A stretch of DNA of 64,000 nt from Clostridium sp. UBA4548 (GTDB taxonomy: Bacteria; Bacillota; Clostridia; Clostridiales; Clostridiaceae). This document shows, piece after piece, positions 49,936 to 58,956 of this stretch. The stretch is from contig NZ_DGLI01000044.1 of assembly GCF_002387895.1 (NCBI RefSeq), positions 311,709 through 375,708 on the forward strand, written 5' to 3'. Position numbers and translations under genes: made by a program. The notes under the pieces are model-generated. The model was not told where the DNA came from, made no database searches, and saw only the letters and a list, made by a program, of their open reading frames with translations. Positions within the stretch are counted from its first letter, which is position 1; each line of letters opens with the position of its first letter.

Positions 49936-50492
49936 AATTAACTCCCCCCTGTTATTTTAGAATTTATAATTAGGTTGTATATTGGTTTCAAAGGTGATAA
50001 TGTATTTTATTCATCATGAGCAAACCTTAAAGGAACCAATGTAGGTTCCATGGATAAATTCAGTGTTGAATTTATTTCCCTTTATAATTAAACAAGCTGA
50101 AAGTTTTATCTATCCTCCACCTATGTAAATTTCCACATTTTATGGATAGCCTAAATATTTATAGTGCACTCAGCATGTCTATCTCTTTATAGAAACCACT
50201 TTTTAAAAGTAATAGTTTAGGTGATGTAGTGGTTTCTCTGTAGTAGTTTATTTTATTATTGTTGTAGTATATGTCAGGGGGTTGGTAGGGGGTGAAATTT
50301 ATATCTTGAAAGAAACCTAAAACACTATAATACGAAGGTGGAGTAAGTGAACACCAACAAAACAAAGTATTCTTAGACTTCATATATAATAAAAAAACAC
50401 CTGCCAAATGCCAAGCGTTTCCCTAATTATTAGATTTATTTTCATTATTTAGTAGTGACATCTAGTGCTTATTTCCATTGAAATATTTAATT
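49936..50492. other. intergenic region with a 10-bp inverted repeat and G-runs
   Basis: AGAAACCACT (50191-50200) and AGTGGTTTCT (50228-50237) can pair across 27 nt. GGGGGTTGGTAGGGGG lies near 50276-50293. An 82-codon minus frame covering these is low in coding character. I see no gene I can support. Confidence 0.45.
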
Positions 50493-51500
50493 TTAATTCA
50501 ATATAAAGCCTAAAGCTGTATCCAGTTTATTCTCCAAATCATCTGGATACCAATGGCCTATACCATGATTAATAATATAATTGCAAGACCCTCCAAAGTT
50601 ATTAAGAATTTCAATCATTTCTTCCACATCTTGCACTGGCGCATCTTTTCCCCCTTCCATAAATACCCACTTAATATGTTTTTCAGCAGCATTCTTGGCA
50701 CTCTCAACTGTAAAAGACTTAGGTCTTTGAGAACACAATAAAATCGCACCTTTTATAGGAATTCTACCAGATAAGGACATATCTATAGCAGCATGAGCAC
50801 CTCCTGAAAATCCCCCAATAATTATTTTCTCATGATCTATGGAATACTCCTGTGTTATTGAATCATAACATCTTTTTAACTCTTCTCTCATAGAGCTGTA
50901 CATTTCAAAATTTTCAATATCAAATATATTTTCTTCCATTTCGTATTGAAAGTATAATTCTTTTATGTTCCAAACATAACTATTATGTGCAATTCTTTGT
51001 GATGATTGAGGACAAAGCACAATAAAACCTCTCTTAAGAAGAAATTCTGGCTCCCAAAACCTATTATGATATTCTGCATCCTCACCATCTCCATGCAAAC
51101 TTATAAATAGAGGATATTGTTTTTCTTTAACATATCCCTGTGGAACATATACTTTGTATTTAAGTTCTGATTCTTTTTCAGCAGCTCTCCTTAAAAGGTC
51201 ATTTTTAACTTTTAATTCCTTATATCTCAGGTTATTATTTAAAGGCCCAAATCTCCATAATGAACATATAAACCCGCTATTAATAAGACTTTCTATTATA
51301 TCTAATGCTTCATCGTATAAATTACACCTAAAAAGAGCCCTAGCTTTATCTATCATAATGTTGTAAAAATTCCTTTTTATTTCATCCTCTGAAATAAGAA
51401 TTTTAATGTTCTCTAGCATTTCTAAGGTTTCCTTATACTTTTCATCTCTATATAATTTAGAATAAACTCTCTCTACTTCCTCAAAACTTTTATATCTCAT
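50493..51500 (-). CDS. alpha/beta hydrolase, esterase/phospholipase-like
   Basis: This 335-residue protein has an N-terminal about 110 residues that are helical and TPR-like (YRDEKYKETLEMLENI, CNLYDEALDIIESLI). The rest is a carboxylesterase-type domain: YPLFISLHGDGEDAEYH (oxyanion), nucleophile Ser in IIGGFSGGAHAA, Asp in FMEGGKDAPV and His in IINHGIGHWYP, so the triad is complete. The substrate is unknown. I chose the ATG at 51500 because GGGGGA lies 6 nt upstream; the frame is open for 44 more codons with no ribosome site. It is cytoplasmic and a single gene. Confidence 0.75.
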   Translation of the reverse strand: MRYKSFEEVERVYSKLYRDEKYKETLEMLENIKILISEDEIKRNFYNIMIDKARALFRCNLYDEALDIIESLINSGFICSLWRFGPLNNNLRYKELKVKNDLLRRAAEKESELKYKVYVPQGYVKEKQYPLFISLHGDGEDAEYHNRFWEPEFLLKRGFIVLCPQSSQRIAHNSYVWNIKELYFQYEMEENIFDIENFEMYSSMREELKRCYDSITQEYSIDHEKIIIGGFSGGAHAAIDMSLSGRIPIKGAILLCSQRPKSFTVESAKNAAEKHIKWVFMEGGKDAPVQDVEEMIEILNNFGGSCNYIINHGIGHWYPDDLENKLDTALGFILN

Positions 51501-51729
51501 TTTTATCCCCCTCATTCTTTCCCTTGAATAAACCTTTATTACTTTAATTAATACTCTAAGATTTTCCCCTGTAAGTACCCTTAATGATTTTATCAGTTCA
51601 AAATCCATTTTATATCCATTGGTTCTATACATCTTGATTATACCTAATATTTTCTTAAATGGAAATTACTACTTAAATAATACTACTCTTTGAAAATTAT
51701 TTACATATATACAATGTGACAAAATTAAA

Positions 51730-51758
51730 AGAATGCCCTATTTAGTGCTAGGCATTCT
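51730..51758 (-). terminator. terminator of the DUF2892-type gene
   Basis: AGAATGCC (51730-51737) and GGCATTCT (51751-51758) are followed on the minus strand by TTTTAATTTTG. It starts 8 bp after the stop codon. Confidence 0.75.
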
Positions 51759-51765
51759 CCAATCT

Positions 51766-52158
51766 TTATAATAAATTCTTTAGTGCTTCTTTTTCATAAT
51801 TAATTTCAGAACAGGTTCTAAATCCCATTCTTCTAAAGACCTCTAAGGGTGGGCACCAACCTTGAAGAGCATGCTGTAATAAGAATCCTCCCACTGCTCC
51901 TGCCCCTAAAAACCATTTCTTATTTACTGTAAAGCCCAAAGCTGTAGTTACAATAATAGCACTTGCGGCATTGGTTTCAAGGACTCTTTCAATATCCCAT
52001 TCTGCTTCCAATTCTTTTAGCCTGTGTTTAATTTCATCTTTACTCCTATCTGCATAGCTTAAAACATTTTCTAAGGTTTCTTTCATAATTTTATTATTTA
52101 TTTCCCTAGTAGTATGTAACTGCACTCTCTTCATTGTATGTGGAAAAATAGCTCTCAT
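51766..52158 (-). CDS. DUF2892-like small membrane protein
   Basis: This 130-residue protein has about 60 N-terminal residues that are charged and helical. They are followed by WDIERVLETNAASAIIVTTA, a Gly-rich hydrophobic hairpin (LGFTVNKKWFLGAGAVGGFL) and LQHALQGWCPPLEVFRRMGF. This pattern is that of DUF2892/YgaP-type inner membrane proteins, often linked to rhodanese or sulfur metabolism. It has two membrane segments. The C-terminal Cys in WCPP and RTCSE are notable. The start has AGGAGG 6-7 nt upstream. It is a single gene; its role is not known. Confidence 0.75.
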   Translation of the reverse strand: MRAIFPHTMKRVQLHTTREINNKIMKETLENVLSYADRSKDEIKHRLKELEAEWDIERVLETNAASAIIVTTALGFTVNKKWFLGAGAVGGFLLQHALQGWCPPLEVFRRMGFRTCSEINYEKEALKNLL

Positions 52159-52614
52159 ATATTTCCTCCTATATAGTTTTTTAGCTGTTAAAAATATTAT
52201 TTGTTATAAAAATAATGTTTTTCCTAATAATATAAGGCTCTAGGGTAAAGACTTAATTTATAGCTGAGCCTACCTTGGCTCCCTTTGGACTTTTTCATAA
52301 TGAATTATTTGCAAAAATTTAATTCATGATGAATAAGATGCTTTTATATCATGGATGCCTATATTGTTCTCTAAAATAAAAAATTATATTTATTAATCCT
52401 AATGAAAATAAATTACATGCACACTTTGCTAACAATCCCTAAACAAATTTTTTTAATATGGAATTTTCTTTTTAAGTGATGGTAGTTGAATATGCAAATC
52501 TATGTTAATATGTATTATAATATTAAAGAGAATGCAAAACATAATTAGATATATATAGCGAGTATCTTTATTGCATTTCATATATTATAAAAATTCTTGT
52601 GAGGTATTTTGTAT
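52159..52614. other. intergenic region upstream of the GreA-like gene
   Basis: It is AT-rich with no supported gene. GGCTC/GAGCC arms around 52229-52269 could form a long-loop stem. A TATAAT-like box is at 52516-52521 but has no well-spaced -35 box. The divergent genes on both sides probably have their promoters here. Confidence 0.4.
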
Positions 52615-53079
52615 ATGAATAACAAATTGACTAAGGAAAACTTAGAAAAATTAAAAGAAGAATTAGATTATAGGCTTACGGTGAAAAGAGCTGAAATTGC
52701 CAAGGAAAAGATGGAAGCTGCTGCCCATGGTGATAGGTCTGAAAATGCAGAATATAAGGAAGCCTGTGCAAACTATAGAGAAAATGATAATAGGATTCAA
52801 TATTTATTAACTATGATTTCAACCTCCACAGTAATAGATGAAACTTCTTTAGATAGCTCGGTTTTAGGGGTTAATAGAAAAGCTAAGGTTAGGTTTGTAG
52901 AGGATGATTTTGAAACTGATATTACCTTAACAACTACTTTGGATGCAGATCCAGAAAAGATGTTTATAAGTATAGAGTCAGATCTTGGAAAGGCCTTGGT
53001 TGGTAAAAAAGCTGGGGATGTAGTAGAGGTTAATGCTCCAGATGAAACCTATGAAGTGGAGATTTTAGAGCTACTGTAA
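52615..53079 (+). CDS. GreA/GreB family transcription elongation factor
   Basis: This 154-residue protein has an N-terminal coiled coil with the acidic tip HGDRSENAEYKEACANYREN (the D..E pair that restores RNA cleavage in backtracked RNA polymerase) and a C-terminal FKBP-like domain (SIESDLGKALVGKKAGDVVE, then VEILELL). Length and layout match GreA. It is probably a paralogue, since the tip HGDRSE differs slightly from the common GDLSE. I chose the ATG at 52615, with GAGGT 9 nt upstream; a TTG two codons earlier is not needed. A strong terminator follows. Confidence 0.88.
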   Translation: MNNKLTKENLEKLKEELDYRLTVKRAEIAKEKMEAAAHGDRSENAEYKEACANYRENDNRIQYLLTMISTSTVIDETSLDSSVLGVNRKAKVRFVEDDFETDITLTTTLDADPEKMFISIESDLGKALVGKKAGDVVEVNAPDETYEVEILELL

Positions 53080-53111
53080 TGTTTTAAATGTAAATTATAT
53101 TTAAGATTTTT

Positions 53112-53157
53112 AAAAGCTGTTTCAAAGGTATAGGAATTCCTTTTGAAACAGCTTTTA
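53112..53157 (+). terminator. strong terminator of the GreA-like gene
   Basis: AAAAGCTGTTTCAAAGG (53112-53128) pairs with CCTTTTGAAACAGCTTTT (from 53139), with a bulge. It follows the stop codon by 33 bp. Confidence 0.85.
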
Positions 53158-53263
53158 TACTTAACTTCTCTGCTTTTCCTTGAAGCTAAAGGCATAGGAA
53201 ACACTTATTTTATCATAAAATTACTGTGGTTCCTTTAAAATTCTTATAATAAAACTAAACTTT

Positions 53264-53413
53264 TTACTTACCAGTTGTAACTCCTTCAGTTAACTTCTTA
53301 AGACCTTCGCTATCTATTTCTCCTCTATTACTTGACCCTTTAGTACTGCCACCTCTCTGGTTTCGAGTAACAGCTTCTGTTTCTGATTTAATAACTTTAT
53401 TAGCCTTTTTCAT
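53264..53413 (-). CDS. small 49-residue hypothetical protein
   Basis: The ATG at 53413 is preceded by a perfect AGGAGG at 8-9 nt spacing. The product MKKANKVIKSETEAVTRNQR continues GGSTKGSSNRGEIDSEGLKK and ends LTEGVTTGK. It is hydrophilic, Lys/Thr/Ser/Gly rich, has no Cys and no membrane segment, and is probably disordered. I do not recognise the family. The ribosome site and clean frame argue for a real gene. It might be a spore or stress small protein, but nothing in the context proves it. Confidence 0.65.
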   Translation of the reverse strand: MKKANKVIKSETEAVTRNQRGGSTKGSSNRGEIDSEGLKKLTEGVTTGK

Positions 53414-53668
53414 AAGAATATAACCTCCTAAGATAATTTGACTTACATCTATTATAATTTCATTAATTCAATTAATTATGTAAGAAATTTTACTATAGGA
53501 TCATGCCCATGGTGGAGTTATCCTTTGTGGTTATCCTTGAAAGATTCTCTGATTTATACTTAGATTGAATACTTTTTAATGAACTTTCACTTTACTCTTT
53601 TGTAGCTACATACCTTTTGTAACCATCAGTAATATTGTACTTACTTCCTGTTCATACTTATTTCTAAT

Positions 53669-54130
53669 TTAATCTTTAGATTTCTTCCCTGTAATTTCTT
53701 CAATTTCAATCTTAATAACAGCCACTCTTTTTAAGGCTGCTTCAGGAAACTTAAAATCAGCTTTTCCTGAATACTTTTCCATTATTGTATTTAAAGCTTC
53801 TGCTTTTTCAGTTAGATCCTCCACAAAATATGCTTTACCAAAGCCTATTACACTTAAATATTTCATAGACCAACCACAAGGATTTTCAGCTTTAACTACT
53901 TCGGTCTTTACATCCACTTCAAAACAAACCTTATTATTTTTCTTTAATATTTCAATCTTTTTACCTTCTAAGGCAGAATGAATATATAGATAGTTATCCT
54001 TATATCCAAAATTCATGGGTACAATGTAAGGTTTATTATCCTCACATAACCCAATTCTACATTCTAAAGCTTCTTTCATTATAGAGTTTATTACCTCTAA
54101 ATCCTTAATTTCTTTTTCACTTCTTCTCAT
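53669..54130 (-). CDS. pyridoxamine 5'-phosphate oxidase family flavoprotein (NimA-like)
   Basis: This 153-residue protein has the split-barrel flavin-binding fold: MRRSEKEIKDLEVINSIMKE, CRIGLCEDNKPYIVPMNFGY, LYIHSALEGKKIEILKKNNK, VCFEVDV, GWSMKYLSVIGFGKAYFVED. This is the layout of NimA-type proteins, which bind FMN or a related cofactor and in some cases reduce 5-nitroimidazoles. Length and motifs are complete. It is divergent from a MocR-type regulator gene across about 260 bp, and that regulator is its likely controller. The actual substrate is not known. Confidence 0.85.
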   Translation of the reverse strand: MRRSEKEIKDLEVINSIMKEALECRIGLCEDNKPYIVPMNFGYKDNYLYIHSALEGKKIEILKKNNKVCFEVDVKTEVVKAENPCGWSMKYLSVIGFGKAYFVEDLTEKAEALNTIMEKYSGKADFKFPEAALKRVAVIKIEIEEITGKKSKD

Positions 54131-54388
54131 TTTTATTCCTCCCTATTTATAAATCATTGTGTTTGACAGAATCGCATAAGCATGTTTAACTTTAAGAGTT
54201 TCCTATGTTTTGTGATTCTATATAATTAACCATAATCTTTAACAACAATTCCCCCAAAACAGAAAATATGAACTTTTCTCATTTTCAAATTGACTGCTGT
54301 TTAACATAATATTACAATGAAACTGTACTCATTATAAGTGCCAATTTATGATAATTTAAGGGTGCCAGTTTATAAGGGGAGTGATACT

Positions 54389-55813
54389 ATGATGGTGCTA
54401 GATGAAAATTCATCAGAAACTTTATGTGTTCAAATATATAATAAGATAAAGGAAGAAATTCTATCTGGAAATCTATCTGTGGGTAGCAATCTTCCCTCTA
54501 CTCGTACTCTTGCAAAGTCCTTAAATGTAAGCAGAAACACTGTAGAAGCAGCTTATCAACAGCTTTCTTCTGAAGGGTATATTAAAAGTAAACCTTGTAG
54601 TGGATATATTGTTGAAGAAATTCATAACTTAGAAATTACTGCTTCTGAAGTAAAAAGTAATAAACCTAATATGGATTACACGCCAGAGGCAAGCTTTAAC
54701 AAAGCTAATGAGGAAACTTATTTATATGATTTTAAATATGGAGCTCTAAGTTCTGGGAATTTCCCTTTAAATACTTGGCGTAGGCTTACAAATCAATGTC
54801 TTTCCTCAGTTAGTGCTGAGAAAATATTGTATTACAATGACCCTAAAGGTGAAGTTGAATTAAGAGTTGAAATAATGAAATATTTAAGCAAATCTAGAGG
54901 AGTTCACTGCAGTCCTAAGGAAATTATCCTTTGTGCAGGTGTACAAAACTGTGTGGAGCAATTATCCGTGCTATTTAGAGAACACTCAAAAAAAGTGGCC
55001 TTTGAAGAACCTGGGTATATTGGCTCAAGAGATGTGTTTATTAATAACTCCTATGAAATAATTCCTATTCCAGTAGAGGAAGATGGACTTGATCTTGAAA
55101 AATTAGAAGCTAGTGATGGAAAAATAGTCTATGTAACTCCCTCTCATCAATACCCAACTGGTGCTGTAATGCCTATTCAAAAGAGGTTAAAGCTTCTAGA
55201 TTGGGCAAAAAGAAAGGATGGAATAATAATAGAAGATGACTATGATAGTGAATTTAGGTATAATTCTAAACCTATTCCCTCCATACAAAGCATTGACTCT
55301 AATGGACAAGTAATATATATTGGAACCTTTTCAAAATCCCTTGCTCCAAGTCTCAGGATGAGTTATATGGTGCTCCCAGAGAAATGGATTAAGAAATATG
55401 ATAAAGTCTTTGGAAGCTACAGCTGTCAGGTACCTTGGATGCAACAAAAGGTCCTTGAAGAATTTATGTCCTTAGGCCATTGGGATAGCCACTTACGAAA
55501 AATAGTCCATTCTTATAAAAAGAAGCATGACACATTAATTCAGGGTATTAATACTCAAATGGAAAACAAAGTTGTTGTTCATGGCAAAAACGCAGGACTT
55601 CATATACTGCTGGAGTTTGAACATGGATTAACAGAAATAGAAGCAATAAACAAAGCTAAAGAGGTTGGGGTTAAGGTATACCCTGTAGGACCCTATTTTA
55701 TAAATCCCAATAACTATAAAAATAATATGGTATGCATTGGCTTTAGCGGTATGAGTGAAGAATCCATCCTTCAGGGGATAGCTCTTCTTAAGGAAGCATG
55801 GTTTAATAAGTAA
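54389..55813 (+). CDS. MocR/GabR family PLP-dependent transcriptional regulator
   Basis: In this 474-residue protein, residues 1-75 form a GntR-type winged HTH (ETLCVQIYNKIKEEILSGNL, LPSTRTLAKSLNVSRNTVEA). Residues 110-474 form an aminotransferase-like domain with EDDYDSEFRY, the PLP-binding Lys in GTFSKSLAPSLRMSYMVLP and a complete C-terminal lobe. MocR proteins sense PLP or amino-compound adducts and usually control the adjacent gene. I chose the ATG at 54389 with AAGGGGAG upstream. It is divergent from a PNPOx-like gene, which fits a vitamin B6-linked circuit, though that link is inference. Confidence 0.9.
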   Translation: MMVLDENSSETLCVQIYNKIKEEILSGNLSVGSNLPSTRTLAKSLNVSRNTVEAAYQQLSSEGYIKSKPCSGYIVEEIHNLEITASEVKSNKPNMDYTPEASFNKANEETYLYDFKYGALSSGNFPLNTWRRLTNQCLSSVSAEKILYYNDPKGEVELRVEIMKYLSKSRGVHCSPKEIILCAGVQNCVEQLSVLFREHSKKVAFEEPGYIGSRDVFINNSYEIIPIPVEEDGLDLEKLEASDGKIVYVTPSHQYPTGAVMPIQKRLKLLDWAKRKDGIIIEDDYDSEFRYNSKPIPSIQSIDSNGQVIYIGTFSKSLAPSLRMSYMVLPEKWIKKYDKVFGSYSCQVPWMQQKVLEEFMSLGHWDSHLRKIVHSYKKKHDTLIQGINTQMENKVVVHGKNAGLHILLEFEHGLTEIEAINKAKEVGVKVYPVGPYFINPNNYKNNMVCIGFSGMSEESILQGIALLKEAWFNK

Positions 55814-55873
55814 TTCTACTTAGAAAATAAAACATAAAATACTAACACCTTCCACTTAGAGGTGAATGTTTAA

Positions 55874-56107
55874 TTAGCCCAAAATGCTAAAGTGTTAACT
55901 AATATTAAGTTAATACTTGAAGCTGCAGACGCATCTCTGGACAACATTGTTAAAGTAATCTATCATCATTGGAAATTGGATGACTTTGCTGAGTATAATA
56001 ACTCGTATGAGAACTTTTTTAATGAACCATTACCAGTTAGAACAACTGTAGGAAGTAATCTTTGTGATGTTAAAAAAGTTGAGATAGATGTGATTTCAGA
56101 AATTTAG
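55874..56107 (+). pseudogene. N-terminally truncated RidA (YjgF) family gene
   Basis: The frame reads LAQNAKVLTNIKLILEAADA, SLDNIVKVIYHHWKLDDFAE, then PVRTTVGSNLCDVKKVEIDV, the second half of a RidA protein. The first about 55 residues, including the start, are missing, while the family's Arg in PVRTTV is kept. An upstream in-frame stop precedes the fragment. A GTG at 55892 has no ribosome site, so it is treated as a relic. Confidence 0.75.
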
Positions 56108-56146
56108 GAAGAAAACAAATATCTACTATAATTATTAATTTAACAG

Positions 56147-56173
56147 AGCCCTGTGGTAACCTGCCACAGGGCT
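56147..56173. terminator. terminator between RidA remnant and kinase gene
   Basis: AGCCCTGTGG (56147-56156), a 7-nt loop and CCACAGGGCT (56164-56173) are followed by TCTAATATT. It lies between convergent units. Confidence 0.75.
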
Positions 56174-56301
56174 TCTAATATTAACTTCTTTATCTATTAT
56201 AGTTTTTACTTTTAAATAAGGTATTTTTCAGTTCTTTTTCTCCATTTCTACACACAATTAATCCTAATGTTTTCATAAAGATATTTTTAACTGTTAACTC
56301 C

Positions 56302-58221
56302 CTAATCAAAGTATATATCGCTAAATTCTATGGACATGGCCTGCACTATACGTTCATCCCCAGATATCAACTCATAGTTTATTGAACAGCTTACTTCTTT
56401 CTCTACAGATGAGGGCTTAACTACAGGGAGTAAGATTGTAAAAGTGCTTCCTTTTCCAGGTGAACTTATTAATGATATTTCCCCCTCCAATGCCTCCAAA
56501 AGCAGTTTAACAAGGTGTAGTCCCAAGCCCGTACCCTCTGCCTGACGTGAAAGACTTGTGTCTACTTGACCAAACCGATGAAAAATAATTTTCTGCTTTT
56601 CAACAGGTATTCCAATACCTTCATCCTTTACACTTATACTAATATAATCTTGGTTATTGAGGTTCTTTACTGAAAGCATCACGGTTATATTCTTCCCCCT
56701 TGGGGTAAACTTCATTGCATTGGCAAGTAGATTTAGCATTATACGCTCAAATTTTTCCTCGTCTATGTAAATTTCCTTTTTTGTGAGTTCAGTTACAAAG
56801 GTTAGGTTTATCTGCTTTTGCTTTGCATAAGCCTCCACAGAATTAACTATGAACCCTGATACATGCACAATATCAATACAGTGGTTATTTACTTTTATAT
56901 GACCTGAGTTTAATCTTGTAATATCAAGTAAGTTATTTACTAATCTTAACTGTCTGTATGTATTTATCTTTATCATATTCAGGTATTTCCCAAGTCTTTC
57001 ATTTACATCAGTCTTAAAAACACTATTAATTGTCTGAAGCACCGAGCTTATAACTGTTATTGGGGTTTTAAACTCATGAGTTATTAGATATATAAACTCA
57101 TCTTTCACCTTCATTGCCGCTTCAATAGTTTCTCTTTTTTCCTGTTCCACCTTTATTAGAGCTTCTTGTTGCTTCTTTATTTCCCTCTGTTGCTCTACTC
57201 TATTAGAAATATCCTGCATAACACAGGCAAATTGTCCCTGCTTTGGTGAAAAGACTTTAATATTAAAATGTCCATTTAAATTTTCGAAAAATCCCTCATA
57301 GTTAACTGGTTCACCTGTGTTTGCAACCTTTCCAAAGGTATTGATCCAATGGCTAGGAAAAAGCTGAATGCTCTCACCTGTATTTCCTATAATAGCTTCA
57401 CTATTTAGTCCCATAATATTTTCTAATGCCGGATTTGTTGCCAGATAGAGATAATCTACTGGATTACCTAAATCATCAGAAATAATTTCAGCCAGAAAAA
57501 AACCCTCGTTCATATGCTCAAACAAGGTTCGGTATTTCCCTTCACTCTCCCTAAGTCTATCTTTATACTGAACTTGCTCAATGATATCAGCTGCCTGCCT
57601 CGCTAATACATCCAAGAGCCTAAGGTCTCTTTTAGAAGGTTCATGCTGTTTTGACCAGTGTGTGGATATGGTTCCAATCATTTTACCATTGCGAGAATAA
57701 AGTGGAGTTGTCTGAACTGCATGAATACCTGTTTGTAGATATATTTCTAAATCTTCTGTTCCTTCCATGAAATCACACTGCTCTACGTTTGGCGCTATAA
57801 CCCGCTGTCCAGTACGCAATGCTTCACCGCAGGTAGAGCCAGCATCCTCTGCATATACCCATTCCCAAAACTTTGCTGCCTTAAGATTAAATCCACGAAA
57901 AGCTAGAAGTTGAAGCTTATCACCTTTTATCTTATCAGTATGTAACATCTGCATGCTTGCATATTCTGAATCCATTATTTTAATTGCTGCATCCATAATT
58001 TCTTCATATAATGTCTGTATGTTATCCCCACAAATAAGTTTCATACTTATATTCTGAAGTAACTTTGCATCCTCAAGGTCAGCTTCAAGCCGCTTTTTAT
58101 TATCTCTTAGTTCCTCCACAAAGGGATGAAGTAATATCCCCTGTTCAAAATTTATACTTTCGTGTCCTGGTTTAGATAAATCCTTATCAGAATCTTCTTT
58201 GCCAGCATCTATAAGATTCAA
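56302..58221 (-). CDS. GAF-PAS sensor histidine kinase
   Basis: In this 639-residue soluble kinase, an N-terminal coiled coil (about 35-55) is followed by a GAF domain (about 60-215, EDAGSTCGEALRTGQRVIAP), a PAS domain (about 225-345, ESEGKYRTLFEHMNEGFFLA) and a kinase core. That core has the H-box YLITHEFKTPITV, N-box NLLANAMKF, G1 DEGIGIP, F-box HRFGQVD and G2 GTGLGL. It ends MSIEFSDIYFD, a tail shared with the kinase at 60542. No receiver domain or adjacent response regulator exists, so it is an orphan kinase. The start has GGGGGGATAG upstream. Confidence 0.9.
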   Translation of the reverse strand: MNLIDAGKEDSDKDLSKPGHESINFEQGILLHPFVEELRDNKKRLEADLEDAKLLQNISMKLICGDNIQTLYEEIMDAAIKIMDSEYASMQMLHTDKIKGDKLQLLAFRGFNLKAAKFWEWVYAEDAGSTCGEALRTGQRVIAPNVEQCDFMEGTEDLEIYLQTGIHAVQTTPLYSRNGKMIGTISTHWSKQHEPSKRDLRLLDVLARQAADIIEQVQYKDRLRESEGKYRTLFEHMNEGFFLAEIISDDLGNPVDYLYLATNPALENIMGLNSEAIIGNTGESIQLFPSHWINTFGKVANTGEPVNYEGFFENLNGHFNIKVFSPKQGQFACVMQDISNRVEQQREIKKQQEALIKVEQEKRETIEAAMKVKDEFIYLITHEFKTPITVISSVLQTINSVFKTDVNERLGKYLNMIKINTYRQLRLVNNLLDITRLNSGHIKVNNHCIDIVHVSGFIVNSVEAYAKQKQINLTFVTELTKKEIYIDEEKFERIMLNLLANAMKFTPRGKNITVMLSVKNLNNQDYISISVKDEGIGIPVEKQKIIFHRFGQVDTSLSRQAEGTGLGLHLVKLLLEALEGEISLISSPGKGSTFTILLPVVKPSSVEKEVSCSINYELISGDERIVQAMSIEFSDIYFD

Positions 58222-58540
58222 AACTATCCCCCCTTATTATTTGTACAATAATATTAAACCTACTAGAAAATGTTAATCAATTTTCTGTTTATATTCTAAA
58301 GTTATAGCTATTAGAATCTTACAGAAATCATACTCATTATGAATAATACCTAATTACACAATAGTTAGATTATACTCCAAAACTTTACATCCATCTATAA
58401 GAACTATAATAAATCTTACGTTTCATAAAAATTTACAGCAATTTATAATATATATCAAATAAATTCAAGGAAACATTTTACCATATTGAAATATCTATCT
58501 TCTATTACAATTCATTATATTAATGGTTATTATAGGCTAA

Positions 58541-58642
58541 ACTTACTTTAGGATAATAATATTGTCCAATGAAGGTGCCCTTGTATCAGTAGAGGGGATA
58601 GTGCATGTAAAACTAAAAGTAGCAATGAGTTTCATAGAATAA
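58541..58642 (+). pseudogene. 34-codon coding-like relic
   Basis: The plus strand reads TYFRIIILSNEGALVSVEGI then VHVKLKVAMSFIE and TAA, with a stop just upstream and no start. It looks like the end of a decayed gene; the family is unknown. The rest of the 58222-58723 gap holds only the terminator at 58667. Confidence 0.25.
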
Positions 58643-58666
58643 CATTATCATGACTGTAAGTAAATT

Positions 58667-58700
58667 AAACCCCTAGAATTTCTAAAAATCCTAGGGGTTT
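58667..58700. terminator. terminator, duplicated near 62746
   Basis: AAACCCCTAG (58667-58676) and CTAGGGGTTT (58691-58700) have a 14-nt loop TTTCTAAAAATC-like. It ends the SPFH/RHH transcript on the minus strand. A near copy, together with RHH sequence, is at 62746-62907. Confidence 0.8.
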
Positions 58701-58723
58701 TAATTATTTCTCGAAAAGAATAC

Positions 58724-58924
58724 TTATTTCATTAAGTCTTCTTCACCTTTTCTATCCTTATCAGTTCTTTTACGCTTTTTTACGCATTCTGTCAGTAAAT
58801 ATTCTATTTGCCCATTGATGGATCGAAAGTCATCCTCAGCCCAAGCTGCTAGCTCATTCCAAAGACTTGGTGATAGTCTTAATAAAACCTGTTTCTTATC
58901 TTTTTCTTTTGACTTCTTATCCAC
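58724..58924 (-). CDS. Arc-like ribbon-helix-helix DNA-binding protein
   Basis: In this 66-residue protein, the core KKQVLLRLSPSLWNELAAWA followed by EDDFRSINGQIEYLLTECVK is a typical Arc/MetJ-type ribbon-helix-helix, with a highly charged C-terminal tail. It starts with GTG, with GAGAG upstream. It lies downstream of the SPFH gene on the same strand, an arrangement often seen for these two families; here a family B repeat has been inserted between them. It is probably an autoregulator of the SPFH operon. The dyad at 60167-60209 is a candidate site. Confidence 0.8.
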   Translation of the reverse strand: MDKKSKEKDKKQVLLRLSPSLWNELAAWAEDDFRSINGQIEYLLTECVKKRKRTDKDRKGEEDLMK

Positions 58925-58956
58925 TATCTCTCAAGCCCTCTTCCTAATTATTATTT

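Noticed and set aside
50159..50407. 82-codon minus-strand frame
   Set aside because: It spans an inverted repeat and a G-run region, has no clear ribosome site and an unusual amino-acid make-up (CWCSLTPPSYY), so it is probably not a gene.
51501..51632. 44-residue N-terminal extension of the esterase
   Set aside because: The frame is open, but the only good ribosome site is 6 nt before the ATG at 51500.
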